Numbered from the stretch's first letter, positions 36,798 through 46,039 are shown. The stretch is DNA of 59,819 bases from Phaeodactylibacter sp. (GCA_024102975.1 JAGFJD010000505.1:1-59819); one strand, 5' to 3'. Notes: generated by a model not told the origin, from the sequence alone. Translations and numbers: made by a program.

Positions 36798-37463
36798 ATG
36801 CCCAGACTGCTGGCTCAGGTAATATCCTTCATTTTTCACCCGCTGCTGATCGTGACCTACATGCTGGTCCTGCTGCTGCTGGTCAACCCGTACCTCTTTG
36901 GCGTCAGCAGTATTGGCGACAGGGCCAGCAAGCTGCTGATCCTGCAGGTCTTCCTTTCTACCTTTTTCATTCCCGGCGTGGCGGTGGCCATGCTGCGGTT
37001 CACCGGCATGATCCAGTCGTTTGAAATGAAGAGCCGGCAGGAGCGCATCGGCCCGTACATCATTACGGGTATATTTTATTTGTGGATGTTTCGCAATTTC
37101 CTGGACAACCCTTCCGTCCCGACTGCCTTCACCTGTTTTTTGCTGGGGGCCACCATAGGGTTGTTCTTTGCCTTTTTCGTCAACATCTTTTCCCGGATCA
37201 GCGCGCACGCCGTGGGCGTTGGCGGGTTGCTGGGCATGGTAGTCATTACCATGCTGTTGTTCAGTTACGACACCTTCACGGTAATGTCGCCGCGCGGAGC
37301 GCTGGAAGTGAGCATGAGCACCATACTGCTGCTCGCCATCCTGATCGCGGGCCTGGTGGGCACGGCGCGCCTGGCCCTGCAGGCCCATGAACCTATGGAC
37401 CTCTACGGCGGTTACCTGGTGGGGTTTGCCTCGCAGTTTATGGCGTTGCGGTTTTTGTTTTAA
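36798..37463 (+). CDS. Multi-pass membrane protein, upstream partner of kmo
   Basis: 221 aa from ATG 36798 (MPRLLAQVISFIFHPLL). The frame is open upstream from the end of ade, but the extra 58 residues read as noise. Six hydrophobic segments: about 8-30, 47-68, 88-104, 112-132, 143-163 and 175-195. The start FIFHPLLIVTYMLV and end DLYGGYLVGFASQFMALRF resemble PAP2-like membrane proteins of Bacteroidota, although I do not see the three full phosphatase motifs. It ends 22 bp before kmo on the same strand, so the two probably form an operon. Confidence 0.75.
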   Translation: MPRLLAQVISFIFHPLLIVTYMLVLLLLVNPYLFGVSSIGDRASKLLILQVFLSTFFIPGVAVAMLRFTGMIQSFEMKSRQERIGPYIITGIFYLWMFRNFLDNPSVPTAFTCFLLGATIGLFFAFFVNIFSRISAHAVGVGGLLGMVVITMLLFSYDTFTVMSPRGALEVSMSTILLLAILIAGLVGTARLALQAHEPMDLYGGYLVGFASQFMALRFLF

Positions 37464-37485
37464 AGCTGCCTAACCAAAATATAAA

Positions 37486-38844
37486 ATGGAAAAACGAGCA
37501 ATCATTGTGGGCGCCGGGCTGGTCGGTTCCCTTTGGGCCGTCCTGCTGGCCAAGCGCGGTTATGCCGTGGATGTGTACGAACTGCGGGAAGACCCCCGCC
37601 AGGCGGGTTTCATCGGAGGCCGGTCTATCAACCTGGCGATGAGTACCCGGGGCTGGAGAGCGCTGGAGAAAGCCGGGATAGAAAATAAAATCCGCGAGGT
37701 GGCCATCCCCATGAAGGGCCGCATGATGCACGATGAGGCGGGCCAGCTGGCTTTCCAGCCTTACGGCAAAGAAGGGCAGGCCATCTATTCCGTCTCCCGC
37801 GGCGGCCTGAACATCGAGCTCATCCGGATTGCCGATCAATATGAGAACCTGCGGTTCCACTTTGCCCATAAATGCCTCGGGGTGGACCTGCGGTCCAATA
37901 CCGCCCATTTTGAACACGCCGCCGACGGACGTCGGGTATCCGTGGAAGCGCCCCTTATCTTTGGGACAGACGGCGCCTTTTCAGCCGTGCGCCGCAGCTT
38001 TATGAAGCTGCCCCGGTTCAATTATTCCCAGCAATACCTGGAGTACGGGTATAAAGAACTGCACATCCCGCCGCTGCCCGGCGGCGAACACGCCATCGAC
38101 AAAAATGCCCTGCACATCTGGCCGCGGGGACAGTTCATGATGATCGCCCTGCCCAATATCGACGGCAGCTTTACCGGCACCCTTTTCCTGCCCTTTGAAG
38201 GCCGGGCCAACAGCTTCGGACAGCTCCAAACCGATGAGCAGATCCTGGCCTTCTTTGAGAAGCATTTTCCGGACAGCATCCCCCTCATTCCGGGGCTGCT
38301 GGAAGATTTCCGCACCAACCCCACGGCCGCCCTGGCCACCATCCGTTGCTTCCCCTGGTGTTACGAAGATAAAGTCCTGCTGATCGGCGACGCCTCCCAC
38401 GCCATCGTGCCGTTCTACGGCCAGGGCATGAACTCCGGCTTCGAAGACTGTTCCCTGCTGGACGAGCTGATGGAAACCTACAAGGACAACTGGGATAAGA
38501 TCATTGAGGTGTTCAACCAGGAGCGCCCCCGGGACGCCAACGCCATCGCCGACCTGGCCCTGCGCAACTTCGTGGAAATGCGCGACCGGGTGGCCGACCC
38601 GCGCTTCCTCCTGCGCAAAGAGATCGAGGCCTACCTGAATGAGCAATATCCTGAAGATTTCCTCCCCCTCTACTCGCAAGTGACCTTCAGCCACACTCCC
38701 TACAGCCGCGCCCTGAAGGAAGGCCTTGCCCAGGACGAGCTCTTCGACCGCATCCTGGCCATTGAAGGCATCGAAGCGAACTGGCGCGAAAACGGGGAAC
38801 TGGGAGAGGTATTCCGGGAATGGATCAGGGAGCGGAGGGGGTGA
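37486..38844 (+). CDS. kmo: Kynurenine 3-monooxygenase
   Basis: 452 aa flavoprotein hydroxylase that turns kynurenine into 3-hydroxykynurenine in tryptophan degradation or NAD synthesis. N-terminal FAD site GAGLVGSLWAVLLAKRG (about 9-25). Specific markers: GGRSINLAMSTRGW near 44-57, YSVSRGGLNIELI near 103-115, and LIGDASHAIVPFYGQGMNSGFED near 302-324 (second FAD motif). The C-terminal helices match the family. No other kynurenine genes (TDO, KynU, HAAO) are in the window. The membrane protein upstream is probably co-transcribed. Confidence 0.95.
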   Translation: MEKRAIIVGAGLVGSLWAVLLAKRGYAVDVYELREDPRQAGFIGGRSINLAMSTRGWRALEKAGIENKIREVAIPMKGRMMHDEAGQLAFQPYGKEGQAIYSVSRGGLNIELIRIADQYENLRFHFAHKCLGVDLRSNTAHFEHAADGRRVSVEAPLIFGTDGAFSAVRRSFMKLPRFNYSQQYLEYGYKELHIPPLPGGEHAIDKNALHIWPRGQFMMIALPNIDGSFTGTLFLPFEGRANSFGQLQTDEQILAFFEKHFPDSIPLIPGLLEDFRTNPTAALATIRCFPWCYEDKVLLIGDASHAIVPFYGQGMNSGFEDCSLLDELMETYKDNWDKIIEVFNQERPRDANAIADLALRNFVEMRDRVADPRFLLRKEIEAYLNEQYPEDFLPLYSQVTFSHTPYSRALKEGLAQDELFDRILAIEGIEANWRENGELGEVFREWIRERRG

Positions 38845-38942
38845 GGGGAAGCTTGCCCGGAAGAGCGATAGCGAAGACGGGTGGGAAGTGGGAAGTGGGA
38901 GTCGGAAGTCGGAAGTTTGCCTGCCTGCGGGCAATGAAAACA

Positions 38943-39872
38943 TTAACTACCCGGCTGCCTCCGTTTCTGCAAGGTAATGACCAGCACCCCCGAAATCACC
39001 AGGACAGTGCCTGCCCATTGCAGCCAGCCCAGCCGTTCGCCCAGGAAAAAATAGGCCAGCACGATGGTGGATATCGGGCCGACGCTGCCGATGATCGAAG
39101 CGTTGCCGGAGCCAATGAGGCGGATGCCTTCGGACAGTACAAAGGAAGGAATAACCGTGGCAATCAGGGCCATCAGCGCTGCCAGGCCATAGACCTCGGG
39201 AGGGAAACCGAAGAGCTGCCAGCGGTAGGCGATGCCGTGGTGCGCCAGCACCGCCGCCGCCGCGGCTGTCATAGCCAGGGAGGTGAACCGCAGCGTGCCG
39301 ATGCGGGGCAGGAGCCGCCCGCTGCCGACGATATAGGCAGCATAGGCCAGCGCGCCGGAAAAGATCAGGGCGGCGCCGAGGACGAAGTTCTGGCCGCCGT
39401 TCAAATACAAACCCTCCGAAAAGGCAATGGCGATGCCCAGATAAGTGAGCAATAACGCGCCGAGCTGCCTGCGGCGGATGGGTTCCCGGTAGGCAATGGC
39501 GCCGATCAGCAGTACCAACGTCGGGTACACGAACAGGATGAGCCGTTCCAGGCTGGCCGTGATGTATTTCAGCCCGATGAAATCGAACAGGCTGGCCAGG
39601 TAATACCCCAGGACGCCCAGCAGCAGGATGCGCAAGGCGTCCCTTCGGCCAATGGGAAGGCCCCGGTACTTCTTCTGCCGCTGGGAGAGGGAGGCTACCA
39701 ACAGGAAAAAAGGCAGCGAAAACAGCATCCGCAGGGCCAGCAGGGAAATGCTGTCCACCTCGTACCGGTAGGCAAGCTTGACGATCACCGCCTTGGTGGA
39801 AAACAAAATGGCACCGGTGAATGCCAGGGCGGCGCCCAGTAGCATCCGGCGGCCGTCGATCTGTTGTTGCAT
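38943..39872 (-). CDS. EamA/DMT family transporter
   Basis: 309 aa with ten hydrophobic helices in two EamA halves (about 10-145 and 155-300). Markers include LALRMLFSLPFF, LKYITASLERLILFVYPTLV and the second-half GSVGPISTIVLAYFFLGERLGWLQWAGTVLVISGV. DMT proteins export or import small metabolites. Substrate cannot be inferred. The 3' end abuts scrap repeats after kmo. Confidence 0.92.
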   Translation of the reverse strand: MQQQIDGRRMLLGAALAFTGAILFSTKAVIVKLAYRYEVDSISLLALRMLFSLPFFLLVASLSQRQKKYRGLPIGRRDALRILLLGVLGYYLASLFDFIGLKYITASLERLILFVYPTLVLLIGAIAYREPIRRRQLGALLLTYLGIAIAFSEGLYLNGGQNFVLGAALIFSGALAYAAYIVGSGRLLPRIGTLRFTSLAMTAAAAAVLAHHGIAYRWQLFGFPPEVYGLAALMALIATVIPSFVLSEGIRLIGSGNASIIGSVGPISTIVLAYFFLGERLGWLQWAGTVLVISGVLVITLQKRRQPGS

Positions 39873-39876
39873 TGGC

Positions 39877-39884
39877 CAAAGCTA
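39877..39884 (-). promoter_or_regulatory. -7 box TAGCTTTG of the EamA gene
   Basis: Minus-strand TAGCTTTG ends 4 bp before the ATG at 39872, implying a leaderless message. No matching TTG at the usual distance. Confidence 0.35.
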
Positions 39885-39920
39885 AGGGAAAAGGGGATAT
39901 GATTGGAGGGATAGGGGAAA

Positions 39921-39992
39921 TGCATGGAAATATTTGGAGATGGGTGGAAATGGATTGAAATGGGTGGAAATGGGTGGAAATGGGTGGAAATG
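39921..39992. repeat. Tandem 10-bp TGGGTGGAAA repeats
   Basis: TGGGTGGAAA at 39941, a variant TGGATTGAAA at 39951, then three exact copies at 39961-39990, with degenerate copies before. The reverse-complement core ATTTCCA is shared with the 33308 array. Confidence 0.85.
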
Positions 39993-40118
39993 TCCCGGCA
40001 CCTGTACGCTACCGGACGCTTGGGAGTGTTCAAAGTCCCGGGTTTAAAGTTCAAATTCGCCGGACTATCCGGAGCGCCCTCACCAATGCACCAATACACT
40101 AAAACCCCTGTCCGCCCG

Positions 40119-41375
40119 TTAATCCACCGGAGCCTCCGCCAGCTGGGTGCGCTTCACCAGTTCTCCGACGGTCAGGCCCTGGACGATGATGGAGAAGATG
40201 ACGACCACATAGGTAATGGTCAGCAGGGGCGTGCGGCTCATGTGTTCGGCCAGGGAGAGGGCCAGGGCGATGGAGATGCCGCCGCGCAGGCCGCCCCAGG
40301 TCATGATCAGGTTGGTTTTGGGCACGAATTCCAGCCGTTTTTTGAACAGCTCGATCGGCCCGGCCAGGGCGAGAAAGCGGGCCAGCAGGGTGAGCGGGAT
40401 GGCGCAAAGGCCGGCGATGAGGAACTCGCGTTCGAAAGGCAGGACGAGGATTTCCAGGCCGATGATCACAAACAGGATGGCGTTGAAGAGCACGTCCATC
40501 AGTTCCCAGAATTTATCGACATAAGTTTCAGTGACTTCGGACATGGAGCTGGTCCGGAAGCGCTCGTGGCCCACCATCAGGCCGGCGACGACCATGGCCA
40601 GCGGCCCGGAGAAGTGCAGATAGCTGGCCAGCAGGTAGCCGCCCATGACGATGGCCAGGGTAATCAGGACTTCCGTCTCATAGTCGTCGATGGTGCGCAT
40701 CAGGTAATAGGCTACGTAGCCCAGCCCCAGCCCCAGGGCGACGCCGCCGCCCACCTCCTCCAGGAACAGCAACCCCACTTCCGACATTTCGAAGTGCCCC
40801 GCTCCGGCCTGGGCAATCTTGTAGATGGTGATGAAAACTACCACGCCGATCCCGTCGTTAAAGAGGCTCTCGCCGACGATCTTGGCCTCCAGCTTTTTGG
40901 GCGCCCCGGCTTTCTTCAGGATGCCCAGCACGGCAATCGGGTCGGTCGGGGAGATGAGCGCCCCGAAAAGCAGGCAGTGGATGAACGGCAGGCCCGCGCC
41001 CAGCAGTTGAAGTAAACCATACAACAAGCCGGCGATGAGAAAAGTAGAGGTCAGCACACCCAGGGTGGCGAACATCAAAATGGGCCAGCGCTGGGCCTGC
41101 AGCTGCCGGAAGTCGACATGCAGGGCGCCGGCGAAAAGCAGGAAGCTGAGCATCCCTTCCATGAGCAGTTCGTGAAAGTCGATCTGCCGCACCAGGCTGG
41201 ATTCCCACTCCAGCAGGCTGGGCACGAACTGCCCCAGGGCCAGCACCAGCATGGAAAAGGCGATGGAGACAATCATCAGCCCGATCGTTGCCGGCAGCTT
41301 CAGGAAGCGTACGTTGATGTAGCCGAAAATGGCGGAGAGCACGGTCAGGATAGTGAGGATGGCGAAGAAGTCCAT
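40119..41375 (-). CDS. CPA1 family Na+/H+ antiporter
   Basis: 418 aa, about 12 transmembrane helices. Hallmarks of the NhaP/CPA1 family: ISPTDPIAVLGILKKAG (about 147-163, with the ion-binding Asp), EAKIVGESLFNDGIGVVVFI (ND pair), and GGLRGGISIALALSL near the C terminus. It would exchange external protons for internal Na+ (or K+) across the inner membrane for pH and salt balance. The start at MDFFAILTIL is preceded by a -7 box. The C terminus is short, with no large cytosolic regulatory domain. Confidence 0.93.
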   Translation of the reverse strand: MDFFAILTILTVLSAIFGYINVRFLKLPATIGLMIVSIAFSMLVLALGQFVPSLLEWESSLVRQIDFHELLMEGMLSFLLFAGALHVDFRQLQAQRWPILMFATLGVLTSTFLIAGLLYGLLQLLGAGLPFIHCLLFGALISPTDPIAVLGILKKAGAPKKLEAKIVGESLFNDGIGVVVFITIYKIAQAGAGHFEMSEVGLLFLEEVGGGVALGLGLGYVAYYLMRTIDDYETEVLITLAIVMGGYLLASYLHFSGPLAMVVAGLMVGHERFRTSSMSEVTETYVDKFWELMDVLFNAILFVIIGLEILVLPFEREFLIAGLCAIPLTLLARFLALAGPIELFKKRLEFVPKTNLIMTWGGLRGGISIALALSLAEHMSRTPLLTITYVVVIFSIIVQGLTVGELVKRTQLAEAPVD

Positions 41376-41398
41376 GTCGTTTTGCTTTGGTGCGGCGG

Positions 41399-41406
41399 CA
41401 AAGATA
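41399..41406 (-). promoter_or_regulatory. -7 box TATCTTTG of the antiporter gene
   Basis: Exact minus-strand TAnnTTTG 24 bp before the ATG at 41375. No TTG at the usual distance. Confidence 0.45.
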
Positions 41407-41446
41407 AGGACTGTTTGGGAAAGTGGGGATCAGGTTCGTCTTGAAA

Positions 41447-41472
41447 CAAAAAACGCACCACTTAAAAGTGGT
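41447..41472 (-). terminator. Terminator of the Lys/Glu-rich protein gene
   Basis: ACCACTT/AAGTGGT (41457-41463, 41466-41472) forms a 7-bp stem with a 2-nt tip, giving a tight hairpin. On the minus strand it is followed by GCG and six Ts (41448-41453). It lies 30 bp after the stop at 41502. Confidence 0.7.
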
Positions 41473-41501
41473 ACGTCCTGTTTTTTCATAGTATGTCAGT
41501 G

Positions 41502-41939
41502 CTACCTCCTGCCCGTCGGGATACCCTCGCTGAGTTTTTCCTTGCCTTTGCTCTTCTTATCCTCAGCCTTTGCTTTGTCCTTATTCTTAGCCTTGTCTTT
41601 CGACCTGGCTTCCCCGGCGCGCTGCTGGCCATATTCCCTGCCGGACTTGCCGTCCTTGTGGCGGCCGTAGGCTTTGCCTTTGTTTGCTTTCCGGCTTTTA
41701 TCCATTTCCGGCGTGCGCTCTTTGGCTTTTTCCACCTTCATGGGTTTTTCCAGCTTTTCCTGCGGCGCTGTTTCGGCCTCCTGCGCCTTGTCCGTTTTAG
41801 CCTTTTTCGGGTTTTCCATCTTTATTTCCTGTTTTTCCTGGCCCTTGCGGCTTTTTTCGGTTTGCGCCTGAGCGGCAGTGGCGAATGCAAACGTCAGGGC
41901 GGCTGCCAGACAAAGAGAAAGAATTTTTTGGATCTTCAT
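41502..41939 (-). CDS. Exported Lys/Glu-rich low-complexity protein
   Basis: 145 aa. Signal peptide of 25 residues ending AQAQ, then a highly charged, likely disordered mature chain (KSRKGQEKQE, KKAKTDKAQEAE, KDKAKNKDKAKAEDKK) with few hydrophobic residues. The Lys count exceeds Glu, so the mature protein is basic. Such proteins may bind DNA, phosphate polymers or envelope polymers; this one is not assigned. Divergent from the nuclease-like gene at 41994, with 54 bp between. Confidence 0.7.
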   Translation of the reverse strand: MKIQKILSLCLAAALTFAFATAAQAQTEKSRKGQEKQEIKMENPKKAKTDKAQEAETAPQEKLEKPMKVEKAKERTPEMDKSRKANKGKAYGRHKDGKSGREYGQQRAGEARSKDKAKNKDKAKAEDKKSKGKEKLSEGIPTGRR

Positions 41940-41993
41940 GCGTATTGGATTTTGATTATGCTCTTTTGACCCGGGGAGGGAAGGAAAGTCACA

Positions 41994-42803
41994 TTGGGAA
42001 GTGTTAAGGAAACCTCAAAAAATAAGTTCCTCATTGTGGCCGGTTACTCGCCGGATGGCGATTCTCTCATGTTCGAAGCTTCCTCCGCTAAACAATGGGA
42101 TAAGATACAGTCGGAATATCAGGACGTCTTTCAGCAGAAGCTGGAAGAGAGCAACGTTTCCGTACAATTGAGGCTGCAGGGCATCGACGCCCTGGAAACC
42201 CACTACAGCGCCATGCCGATCCCCCCGCCGGCGGAGCTGCGCGGAAAATCTTTTGAAAAAGCTGAAAAACTCTCGCCGGGCCACTTCCGGCAGCCTGCCG
42301 CTTACGGCGACGCGGCGGTGAATGACCTGCTGGACCTGTTCGGGGTGGAGTCGATCTCCTGGAAGTCCGGCTTCGGCCGCCGCTGGATAAATGAGGTGGT
42401 GGTGAAGCAGGGCAGCCGGCGTTTTACTTACGGCACCAAAAACGAAGACCGCCTGGAAGGCTATGTGGTAGTGAACGATTTCGACCGGTCCGGCAAAGGG
42501 CTCAGCCTGGAAGGCCTCTCCCAACTCACGGATGAAGACCTGCTCTTCCCGTATCTGTTCCGGAGGCTGGTCAAACACCAGTTCCAGCGCCAGATGGAAG
42601 GATACTGGGATGCGGTGGCCAACAAAAAAAGCTATACAGCGGACCCCGAAGAACTTTTCCTCGATACGTTCTTCGACGACACCAACCCCTACATTTTCCT
42701 CATCGACGAGCGGGATTTTGTGCGGCTGGACAGCATCGTGCAGGTCACGAAGACGAGCCTGAAGATGAAGGCGCATCCGGGGAATGTGGTTTTTCTGTCG
42801 TGA
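41994..42803 (+). CDS. Staphylococcal-nuclease-like protein, TTG start
   Basis: 269 aa if started at TTG 41994. An in-frame stop lies at 41967-41969, and the first ATG (42069) would remove the opening strand. N-terminal FLIVAGYSPDGDSLMFEA and LRLQGIDALETHY match the SNase core (V-x-DGD-S/T...LRLxGIDAxE). Asp and the Asp/Glu pair there are metal- and phosphate-binding positions in active enzymes. The C-terminal half (about 130-269) resembles no family I know, with charged, helix-rich sequence. Nuclease activity is inferred. No signal peptide is apparent. Confidence 0.65.
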   Translation: MGSVKETSKNKFLIVAGYSPDGDSLMFEASSAKQWDKIQSEYQDVFQQKLEESNVSVQLRLQGIDALETHYSAMPIPPPAELRGKSFEKAEKLSPGHFRQPAAYGDAAVNDLLDLFGVESISWKSGFGRRWINEVVVKQGSRRFTYGTKNEDRLEGYVVVNDFDRSGKGLSLEGLSQLTDEDLLFPYLFRRLVKHQFQRQMEGYWDAVANKKSYTADPEELFLDTFFDDTNPYIFLIDERDFVRLDSIVQVTKTSLKMKAHPGNVVFLS

Positions 42804-42841
42804 CCGGGAAGGGCTTATATGGTGGTGAGTGTTGATAGGCT

Positions 42842-44416
42842 TCAGGTGACGGCTTTTACCCGTCCGTCTAATTGTTTATCCAGAAAACCTATTCCGAACA
42901 GGAGTACCTTTTTGCCACTGGCGAGATAAGGTTCATGGTAACGGTTTTTTTCAATTTGTGCGATGGCCTGGCGGGACAGTGTTTTTACATTTTTGATGCG
43001 GCTGCCCCGGGCGAATTTGATTTCTATGATATATACCTTGTCAGGAAATTCCAGTACAGCATCAATGCGGCCCTTGCTGGTTTCTTTTTCCAGCAACAGA
43101 TGAACCCCGGTAAGTCTGAGCACCATGTACGCCAATGAGTGGTAATACGCCTCTTTGGGGATGTGCAGGCGGGCAGGTATATCTGCGAGGAAACTTTGAA
43201 GGAGGGCGATGAAATCATCGGTGCGCTCTTCTCGGAGCGCATCCCGCAGGCCGAGCGCTTCAGGTTGAAGTTCGTATTCGTCTTTTCCTACAAAACCCGC
43301 CAATATGTGGCGAATAAAAGAATCCCGAACCTCTTCATTGGGGTAATTCAGGTAAAAGCGGCGGTCGAAACCTTCGTATTCTATTTTTTCAATAGACAGG
43401 TAGCCGGTTTGGAAAAGGATAGGTGCCACTGGCAGGTTGTTGATTTGGGCGGTGTTGCCTTCCAGGTCGGTGGCCTGTATACCCTCTAGTGCTTCCGGCA
43501 ATTGCTTTTGCCGTTTGATAAGGCCGATCAGAAATGTCGGCGTACCGGTAGAAAACCAATAGTTGCCAAACTCCTTGTCGATAAGAAAACGGAATAAAGA
43601 AAAGGGATTGTACAGACGGTGTGCGGCATCCCAGGAGAACCCATTGTATTTCTTTCTAACGGCTTCCATCATCAATCCACGTTCCACGCCAAACTTCTGC
43701 CGGACAGCTTCCAGGTGAGGCCCGAAATTTTCCTCTAGTTCCTCTTGCGAGAACCCCACAATTTGGCTGAAATGAGCGCTCATGGAAATATCCTGCAGAT
43801 TGTTCAGCCCGGAAAACACATTTACTTTTGCAAAGCGGCTGACCCCCGTCAGCATCACAAAGCGGAAATACTGATCCAGGCCCTTCATGGCGCCATAGAG
43901 CCCTCTCAACACTTCCCGGTTCTCCTCGAAGCGTTTCTCGTCATCCAGCATGTCCACCATGGCCTTGTCGTATTCATCCACCAACACCACTACCGGCCCG
44001 TTTTTTTCATACAAGCCTTTCACCAAATCGGTGAAAGCATTGGCAATAATGGTGCTTTCGAGCTTCACCCGGTAACCGGACGCTATGCTGTACAATTGCT
44101 CCAAAAGAGATTGTTCGAAGACGTCCCGGCTTTTTTTATACTCCACCAGCGAATAGTCGAGGTGCAGGATGGGGTGTTTTTTCCATGACGCTTCCTTTCC
44201 GGATATGTAAAGCCCTTCGAACAAATCCCTGCGCCCTTCGAAAAAGGATTTCAGTGTAGTGAGCAGAAGCGACTTGCCGAAGCGGCGCGGGCGGGACAGG
44301 AAATAGAATTTCCCCCTTTGTGCCAGCTCCCAGATGAAAGCCGTTTTATCCACGTAGGCCATCCCGCCGGAAACGATGTCTTCGAATGTTTGTATGCTGA
44401 TGGGCAGCTTTTTCAT
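42842..44416 (-). CDS. AAA-ATPase-like protein with C-terminal PD-(D/E)XK nuclease
   Basis: 524 aa. Start MKKLPISIQTFEDIVSGG and YVDKT are the hallmark of the AAA-ATPase_like/DUF1703 family. Walker A at about 44-50 (RFGKSLL), Walker B VVVLVDEYDKA near 142, then a PD-(D/E)XK_9 domain whose core is RIDAVLEF...YIIEIKFA near 450-470 (D...ExK). These proteins occur in many copies in Bacteroidota, are thought to be mobile or toxin-like, and their action is not established. It is one of three P-loop ATPase genes in this stretch. Confidence 0.9.
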   Translation of the reverse strand: MKKLPISIQTFEDIVSGGMAYVDKTAFIWELAQRGKFYFLSRPRRFGKSLLLTTLKSFFEGRRDLFEGLYISGKEASWKKHPILHLDYSLVEYKKSRDVFEQSLLEQLYSIASGYRVKLESTIIANAFTDLVKGLYEKNGPVVVLVDEYDKAMVDMLDDEKRFEENREVLRGLYGAMKGLDQYFRFVMLTGVSRFAKVNVFSGLNNLQDISMSAHFSQIVGFSQEELEENFGPHLEAVRQKFGVERGLMMEAVRKKYNGFSWDAAHRLYNPFSLFRFLIDKEFGNYWFSTGTPTFLIGLIKRQKQLPEALEGIQATDLEGNTAQINNLPVAPILFQTGYLSIEKIEYEGFDRRFYLNYPNEEVRDSFIRHILAGFVGKDEYELQPEALGLRDALREERTDDFIALLQSFLADIPARLHIPKEAYYHSLAYMVLRLTGVHLLLEKETSKGRIDAVLEFPDKVYIIEIKFARGSRIKNVKTLSRQAIAQIEKNRYHEPYLASGKKVLLFGIGFLDKQLDGRVKAVT

Positions 44417-44596
44417 GCCGGTAAAGATATTGAATGTATGCTGTAATATGCTATTTTTGGAGAGCCGGGATTTAGGAACGAACCCATCAACACACGAACC
44501 GGCTGCCCTCGGCAGTCACTTCATCCACTCGGATTTCGAAGCTGGGAGCAACTTGCTGAACAGCCCAGAAAATGTCCAGTAGTGTATGGCCGTTCC

Positions 44597-46039
44597 TCAT
44601 TTCTCAAACAACGCATCCATATCCAGGCTCTGTTCTACCATAGAAGTGCTGTATTGGTTTTCCGCCAGGCCGAAGGTGGTGATCATGGTAAGGAAGAGGG
44701 TTTTGCGGGTTTTGGTGTTCTGCCGGAAGGCGAACAGCTTATTTCTCAGCTCGGCTGCATATTTTTTGTCAATGGCAAAGGGATTTTGGGAGAATTTAAT
44801 CTCGCAGACGTTGATCACGTTATCCGCCCGGTCGATCAGCAAGTCTATCTGGGCGCCGGTGCCGGTCGCTTCCTCCTGGCCGGCCCAAGCCGACTCTTCG
44901 GTATACACGCCGCTGATGCCCAGGGCTTTTTTAATCTGGGCAATATGCGAAAAACACAAACGCTCGAAGGCAAGCCCGCTCCAGCTTCTCCAGGAAGGGG
45001 CGGCTGATTTTTTTATCCAGGTTCCCGCTCCGGCGGTGCGCGTGCCGGCTATGAATTTCAGGTAAAAAGCGGAATAAGGGTCCGTCAATTTGTAAAGAGC
45101 CAGTTTAGCGTTCTTGCCAACAGGCAGGTAATGCATGATAAACCCTGATTCCTCCAGGCTGTCCAACACACGGGTCGTGGTGCCTCCTGAAGATAGTTTA
45201 CAGGTTTCGATGATCTCGTTTCGGGTCATGCCTTTTGGCTTATTCGCCAGTGCCTGGATAATGCTGATGTATCTTTCCGGTTTGGAATAAAGGGCTTCGT
45301 ATAGGTTTTTGAATTCGTCAAACAACAAGCCATCTTTCGTAAAACAAATTTCGTCAATGACCTGCATGGCGCTTTTGCCTTTCCTTATTTCCTTGAGATA
45401 GTGGGGGATACCTCCCATCGCCATATACAGCTGAAGGATGGAGTAGCGGTCCAGTTTAATCCCCCTGTTCCGGAGATAGCTTTCCGTTTCGCATAAATTG
45501 AAAGGCAGCAGCCGGATTCTCCTGGTAATGCGGTTGTGGAGGCCTCCTTTGCTTTTCACCACGTTCGAGATCATCCAGGATGCTGCCGACCCGCATACCA
45601 CCAGGATGACGTCGTTCCTCTTGGAAGCCCAGCTGTTCCAAAAATTTTCCAACGCCTGCAGGAAACCGGATTTGCCGGTTGCCAGCCAGGGCAATTCGTC
45701 AATGAATATGACCAGCTTCCCCTGCCGTTTGAGCGTTTCGAGATATTCCCGCAATTTAAAGAACGCCTGGAGCCAGGACTTCGGCGGGTTGAGCATCCGG
45801 GCGGCGCCCCGAAGGCGGGCGTTGAGCAGGTTGGCGAAGTTCTCCAGTTGCATTTCTTTGCCCGCCTTGTTCAACCCCGTGATTTCAAAAACAATTTGGT
45901 CCTGGTATACAGTTTCTACCAGAAAGGTCTTTCCGACCCGCCTGCGGCCGTACACCGCCACAAATTCGGATTCTCCGGAATGCAACAACTCTTTGAGGAT
46001 CGCCCGCTCTTTTTCCCGCCCTGTGAATAAACTGCTCAT
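44597..46039 (-). CDS. P-loop ATPase with DUF234-type nuclease-like C terminus
   Basis: 480 aa. Walker A GRRRVGKT near 31-38, Walker B LVIFIDELPWL near 109, and sensor region VVCGSAASWM. A winged-helix segment (about 280-340, MTRNEIIETCKLSSGG) follows. The C-terminal DUF234/PD-(D/E)XK-like domain shows QIDLLIDRADNV...CEIKFS (D...ExK). Related archaeal-type ATPases are found as multicopy elements. The spacer upstream (46040-46168) contains three copies of a TTGGCTRTTTAT box that could be an operator. Confidence 0.88.
   Translation of the reverse strand: MSSLFTGREKERAILKELLHSGESEFVAVYGRRRVGKTFLVETVYQDQIVFEITGLNKAGKEMQLENFANLLNARLRGAARMLNPPKSWLQAFFKLREYLETLKRQGKLVIFIDELPWLATGKSGFLQALENFWNSWASKRNDVILVVCGSAASWMISNVVKSKGGLHNRITRRIRLLPFNLCETESYLRNRGIKLDRYSILQLYMAMGGIPHYLKEIRKGKSAMQVIDEICFTKDGLLFDEFKNLYEALYSKPERYISIIQALANKPKGMTRNEIIETCKLSSGGTTTRVLDSLEESGFIMHYLPVGKNAKLALYKLTDPYSAFYLKFIAGTRTAGAGTWIKKSAAPSWRSWSGLAFERLCFSHIAQIKKALGISGVYTEESAWAGQEEATGTGAQIDLLIDRADNVINVCEIKFSQNPFAIDKKYAAELRNKLFAFRQNTKTRKTLFLTMITTFGLAENQYSTSMVEQSLDMDALFEK

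Noticed and set aside
33145..39992. CRISPR array
   Set aside because: Units are 8-10 bp and contiguous, with no spacers and no Cas genes in the window.
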